A stretch of DNA of 64,000 nucleotides from Reclinomonas americana ATCC 50394. Taxonomy: Eukaryota; Jakobida; Jakobea; Jakobida. The translations under genes and the position numbers were made by a program. Below the pieces are notes generated by a model. That model did no database searches and was not told where the DNA came from. It worked only from the letters and a program-made list of their open reading frames with translations. The DNA is taken from assembly GCA_048213135.1 (NCBI GenBank), contig PS015122.1, positions 1-64,000 on the forward strand, read 5' to 3'. Positions 60,568 to 64,000 of this stretch are shown here, in pieces (position 1 is the stretch's first letter; the number at the start of each line of letters is the position of its first letter).

Positions 60568-62813
60568 ATGAGCCAGCGTCGCTTTGATTTGACTGTGTTT
60601 GGTGCCACGGGTTACACTGGTTACTAGTCCATCGCAGCATGCTTCACTCTATGCATTTTTTCACTCACTTTTTTTGTCTTTTTTGTGTCTTTGTGTCTTT
60701 CTCTCTGTGTGTGTGTTGTTGTTGTCAGGCACGCTGATTGCCGAGTACCTCGCAAAGCAGCATTACGATGCGAGCAAGCTGTGTTTGGCCGGGCGGAGGT
60801 GAGTGCTTGCGTGAACGGAGTTGATTGATCGGAGTTCGCATGCACGCACACACGCGTTTCTCTCCGTCTCCTCTCTGTCTGTGTCTCTGTCTGCATGTGC
60901 ATGAGTGGCCGAGTGCGCCCTTGTGTCTGTGTGCATTGGAACTTGTACAAAGTGAAGATTCTCTCTCATGATCACTTTGCAGCAAGGAGAAGCTGGAGGC
61001 TCTCAAGAAGCACTTGGAGGTGCGTGCATTCTCTCCTCCTCCCTGCCTGCCTGCCTCACACTCTCTGTATCTCACCGCGCACACTTGCCCGACATGCAGA
61101 GCATTGAGAAATCGTTCAATCGCGTCAACCTGCTGGTGGCCAGTGTCGACAATGCCGACGAGGTCGAGGCCATGATCCGCCTCACCAAGGTCGTTGTCAA
61201 CTGCGTTGGTCCCTTCTTCCGCTACTCCGAGGTCGTCGTCCGCAACTGTGTCGAGCACGGCACTGATTACGTCGATATCACGTTGCGTCACTCTCTCGAA
61301 TACAGGTCATCTGCTCCTCACTCATGCGCGAGTGCAGTGGCGAGCCCAACTTCATTGCGCTGATGATGGACAAGTATCAGGAGCAGGCCGAGCGCAACAA
61401 TGTGCTCATTATTTCTGCGTGCGGCTTCGATTCGGTGCCCGCCGATGTCGGCGTGCAGTACGCGCGTCAGCAGTTCGGCATCGATCGTGTGCGCTCCGTC
61501 GAGGGCTATGTGTCGCTGAAGAACTTTGGGTTGTCGGCCGGCACGTGGAACACCATGCTGGACAGGTGGGGCAATGGGGGGAAGAGGGGAGGGGGAGGAA
61601 AGGGGCAAGGGGGATAGAGAAGGCGCAGAAGCAAGAATTGTGAGGGCATGTGTGTGTTTATGCGAGAGAGCGAAGCTGAGGAATATGGTAGTCTCTTGAA
61701 TTCGTCCACCAGGTGATAGAAACAGATTTTGTCACTCTCTGTGGTGGTGCTTCATGAGACGGAGCAAGCGTCGTATTCGTGTCAGATGAGAAGAAGTGTG
61801 AGGAAAGCGTTGATGAGCACCGAGAGGGAGAAATTGAGTACTGCATTAGCGTGTCATGTTTGCGTTTATTGCGGGCACCGCCGTCGCCTTCCGCTCACCA
61901 TCGCTTCTCCGACCCCACAGCATCGCCAACGCCAAGCAGATGGCTGCCGTGCGTCGCAAGAGTGCTGGCCCGCCGCCGGCTTCGATCCCGAAGGTCTGCT
62001 CTTTCCACGTATTCCTTTTCCAAACTCTCTCTCTCTCTCTCACGTATTCTCGCGTCGCGCAGGAAAAGCGCGTGCTCAAGAAGCTGCCGCACAAGTGCAA
62101 GCAGATGGACAACACGTGGTGCATTCCATTTGCCACCTCCGACCCGTTTGTGGTGCGCAAGACGATTGAGATCCAGGCGGACAAGTCGATGCCCTACTTC
62201 CAGTACGGCCACTACCTGTCGGTTGGCGGTCTGTTCCGACTGATCATCATGGCGCTGGGATTCGCGTTGGGTTGCGTCGATCAGCACGCGAGCAAGAACT
62301 CGGCCTGTGACTCACTTGTGTTCGTGCCAGTGTTCCTGCTTGCCAAGTTCAAGCTCACGCGCGACCTGCTCCGCAAGTACAAGTCGGAGGGCTCGGGGTG
62401 AGTTACCTGGAGGAAGGGTGCGTGTGTGCTCGACCTTTCTCAACTGTGTGATCTCGGCTCGTGCAGCTCGTCGGTCGAGAGCCGCCAGTCGAGTCGCTCG
62501 AGAATTCTGTTCGTCGCTCGCGACGACAACGGGAAGCTCCTGGGACAGGCGGAGTTCACCGGCGCTGATCCCTATGATGTCACCGCTGTGACTGTCGTGC
62601 AGGCGGCGCGCGTGTTGCTGGAGAAGAGAGTTGCGTCTGCAACGCTACCTTTCTCTCTCCATCTCACTGTTCTTCTCACACGCTGCTGCTGCTGTTGCGC
62701 AGGAGCAACTGCCGATGCGTGGTGGTGTGGCCACCCCAGTGTCGGCACTCGGCGACGTGTACACGGACTACCTGATGCGCTGCCCGGAGATTGCCTTCCG
62801 CAAGGTGGAATGA
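60568..62813 (+). CDS. SCCPDH: Saccharopine dehydrogenase-like oxidoreductase (SCCPDH family)
   Basis: ATG 60568 (MSQRRFDLTVFGATGYTG). The Rossmann motif GATGYTGTLIAEYLAKQHY is completed across the first intron. It is followed by KVVVNCVGPFFRYSEVVVRN, HGTDYVDITGEPNFI (joined by a GTTGCGT donor at 61282), NVLIISACGFDSVPADVGVQ, KNFGLSAGTWNTMLD, YGHYLSVGGLFRLIIMALGF (membrane-like segment) and LGQAEFTGADPYDVTAVTVV. The end is YTDYLMRCPEIAFRKVE. This matches the SCCPDH family of NAD(P)-binding proteins found on lipid droplets and membranes. The substrate is not known. Stop at 62811-62813. Confidence 0.9.
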
Positions 62814-62872
62814 GAGAACACCGTAGAGAGAGCATACAAGTTCACTCGCGCGTTCTTCGCCCGCCTTCCCCG

Positions 62873-63965
62873 TCACCTATCGCGTTCTGGTGGCGAGCCC
62901 AGTGAAAATGGCTCGAGTGCTGTTGTTGTTGTTGTTGTTGTGGCCACTGTGGGTGCGCCACGCCCAGCCGGTGGTGCGGCAGGTGGCGGACCGGGAGCGG
63001 CGGCCGCCGACTGTGAAGGCGTGGTCTGAATGGCGGGGAGTACCGGCAAGCGGAAACCTCGTCCCCGACCGACCGCAGTGCTCACTGGTGTTCTGCGCAG
63101 TGACAACAACCGAGTCAAGAGTCGAGCAAAGTGGGTGCGCGGCGACACGTAGCTATACGAAACGACATGTTGGAAAGGGGCGTCGTCGACCCCGGTGGCC
63201 CCACGGAGCCCACGCCCGCCGCACTGCAAGACACATAGAAGTGAGGGAATAGAGGGCACACACACACACATCGAGGCGAGAGCGGATAACGGTACCTGGG
63301 CGACGGGCCAGGAGCGCCGCGACCTCGTCCTCGTCCCATCACGCCCGCCAGGAGCGATGACACGGCACTGCCTCCCGCACAGCACGTGTGAGCGATGATG
63401 CATACGACAGTTGCAACAACATGGAGTAACGCACCTTGGTTGCTCAGCAGGTGGTCGATCGCGAGTCGGTCGTTCCTGATCGCGTACCACACCGTCGTCC
63501 TCGTCCGAATCGTCGTCGTACACGCTACGGCCTGTGGCGGCGGCAGTTGTGAGAAGAAGTGGTTCGCGCACCACTTTCATGGATCCACACACCTCGTCCC
63601 AAGGGCGCTGCTGCGGTGAGTCCACCCGGTGTGGTGGTGGTGGTTGTGGTGGTTGTGGTGGTCATCGGTGCACCACCAGCGGAGCCAGCGCGCAGCCACG
63701 ATGGCGCCCCTGTGCCCGCTGGTGGTGGAGCAGCAGCGGTGGCCGGCGGTGGACTGGCCACTGAACCTGCACTTCCGCGACCTCGTCCTGCTTGTGAAAT
63801 GAGAACAAAGAGAGCAGGAGAAGAAGGAGAGGGTTGGGAGGGGGTGGAGTGGAGTGGAGCGCACCTCGTCCACCCAGCGCGCCCAACACACTCGACATGA
63901 AGCGACCGCCGGCAGCAGGTGAACCAAAGTTCGTGCTGGCGCGAAGGCCGCCGACGGATGGAGGA
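62873..63965 (-). CDS. Arg-Gly-rich protein, 5' end beyond the window
   Basis: The gene runs off the right edge; the first exon in view begins after an acceptor at about 63966 (PPSVGGLRASTNFGSPAAGG). RG boxes occur in several exons (GRGRGSAGS; GVMGRGRGRGAPG; AVGRGRGFRLP), together with Ala/Pro and Thr runs and an acidic patch (SVYDDDSDEDDGVV). It ends ALEPFSLGSPPERDR at 62873. RG-rich proteins often bind RNA and are arginine-methylated. No folded domain is seen, and I do not recognise the family. Confidence 0.55.
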
Positions 63966-64000
63966 CTGTGGGGAGGGAGGGAGAGGAAGGGAAAGGGTGA

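Overview
The window is nuclear DNA of a single-celled eukaryote in a draft scaffold with eight N-gaps. Nearly every gene is interrupted by many short GT-AG introns (mostly about 50-150 bp) with pyrimidine/GCAG acceptors. Genes lie on both strands, often 25-300 bp apart, and there are no operon-like ribosome sites. The coding DNA is GC-rich with many simple repeats (polySer, polyAla, polyPro, Asp/Glu runs). Animal/fungal-type genes (NAT10/Kre33, LLPH, a Claspin/Mrc1-like protein, TARBP1/Trm3, a DHX9-type helicase, phospholipid scramblase, RasGEF, EB1) suggest an Amorphea-type protist (amoebozoan or unicellular opisthokont relative). I cannot place the species.

Layout. 1-4490: RNA cytidine acetyltransferase (NAT10/Kre33), broken into three contigs of which the first two are inverted. 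5120-10843 (-): long acidic protein with a DEK-C-like N-terminus and a Claspin/Mrc1-like motif. It shares an 88-bp divergent promoter carrying a CRE palindrome and two E2F-type boxes with LLPH (10932-11638, +). 11663-14666: a membrane protein (+) and an unrecognised gene (-) that meet at a gap. 15161-21935 (+): WD40 / FN3-like / coiled-coil / pseudokinase protein. 22198-25388 (+): macro domain fused to REM and RasGEF domains. 25474-26860 (-): ALKBH2-type DNA dioxygenase. 26962-32597 (+): DHX9-type helicase with three dsRNA-binding domains. 32806-39173 (+): WD40 / pseudokinase / HECT protein whose catalytic cysteine is replaced. 39242-46299 (+): TARBP1/Trm3 tRNA methyltransferase. 46344-47975 (+): scramblase. 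48042-49763 (-): two-pass membrane protein. 49962-52463 (-): sterol-glucosyltransferase-like enzyme. 52781-56940 (-): DEDDy 3'-5' exonuclease. 56997-58318 (+): basic/polySer protein with a TFIIS-central-like end. 58492-60278 (-): EB1. 60568-62813 (+): saccharopine-dehydrogenase-like oxidoreductase. 62873-64000 (-): RG-rich protein.

The most interesting part is 15-39 kb. Two large genes share the order WD40, coiled coil, pseudokinase, and one adds a HECT domain with Ala at the active-site position. Between them lies a macro-RasGEF fusion. These look like scaffold proteins of an undescribed signalling or ubiquitin-related family. A second window-wide feature is a recurrent 5' splice site, GTTGCGT, used in at least a dozen genes beside the ordinary GTGCGT/GTGAGT donors.

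All exon joins were deduced by eye from frame, GT-AG signals and family resemblance. Gene spans run from the proposed start codon to the stop and include introns.
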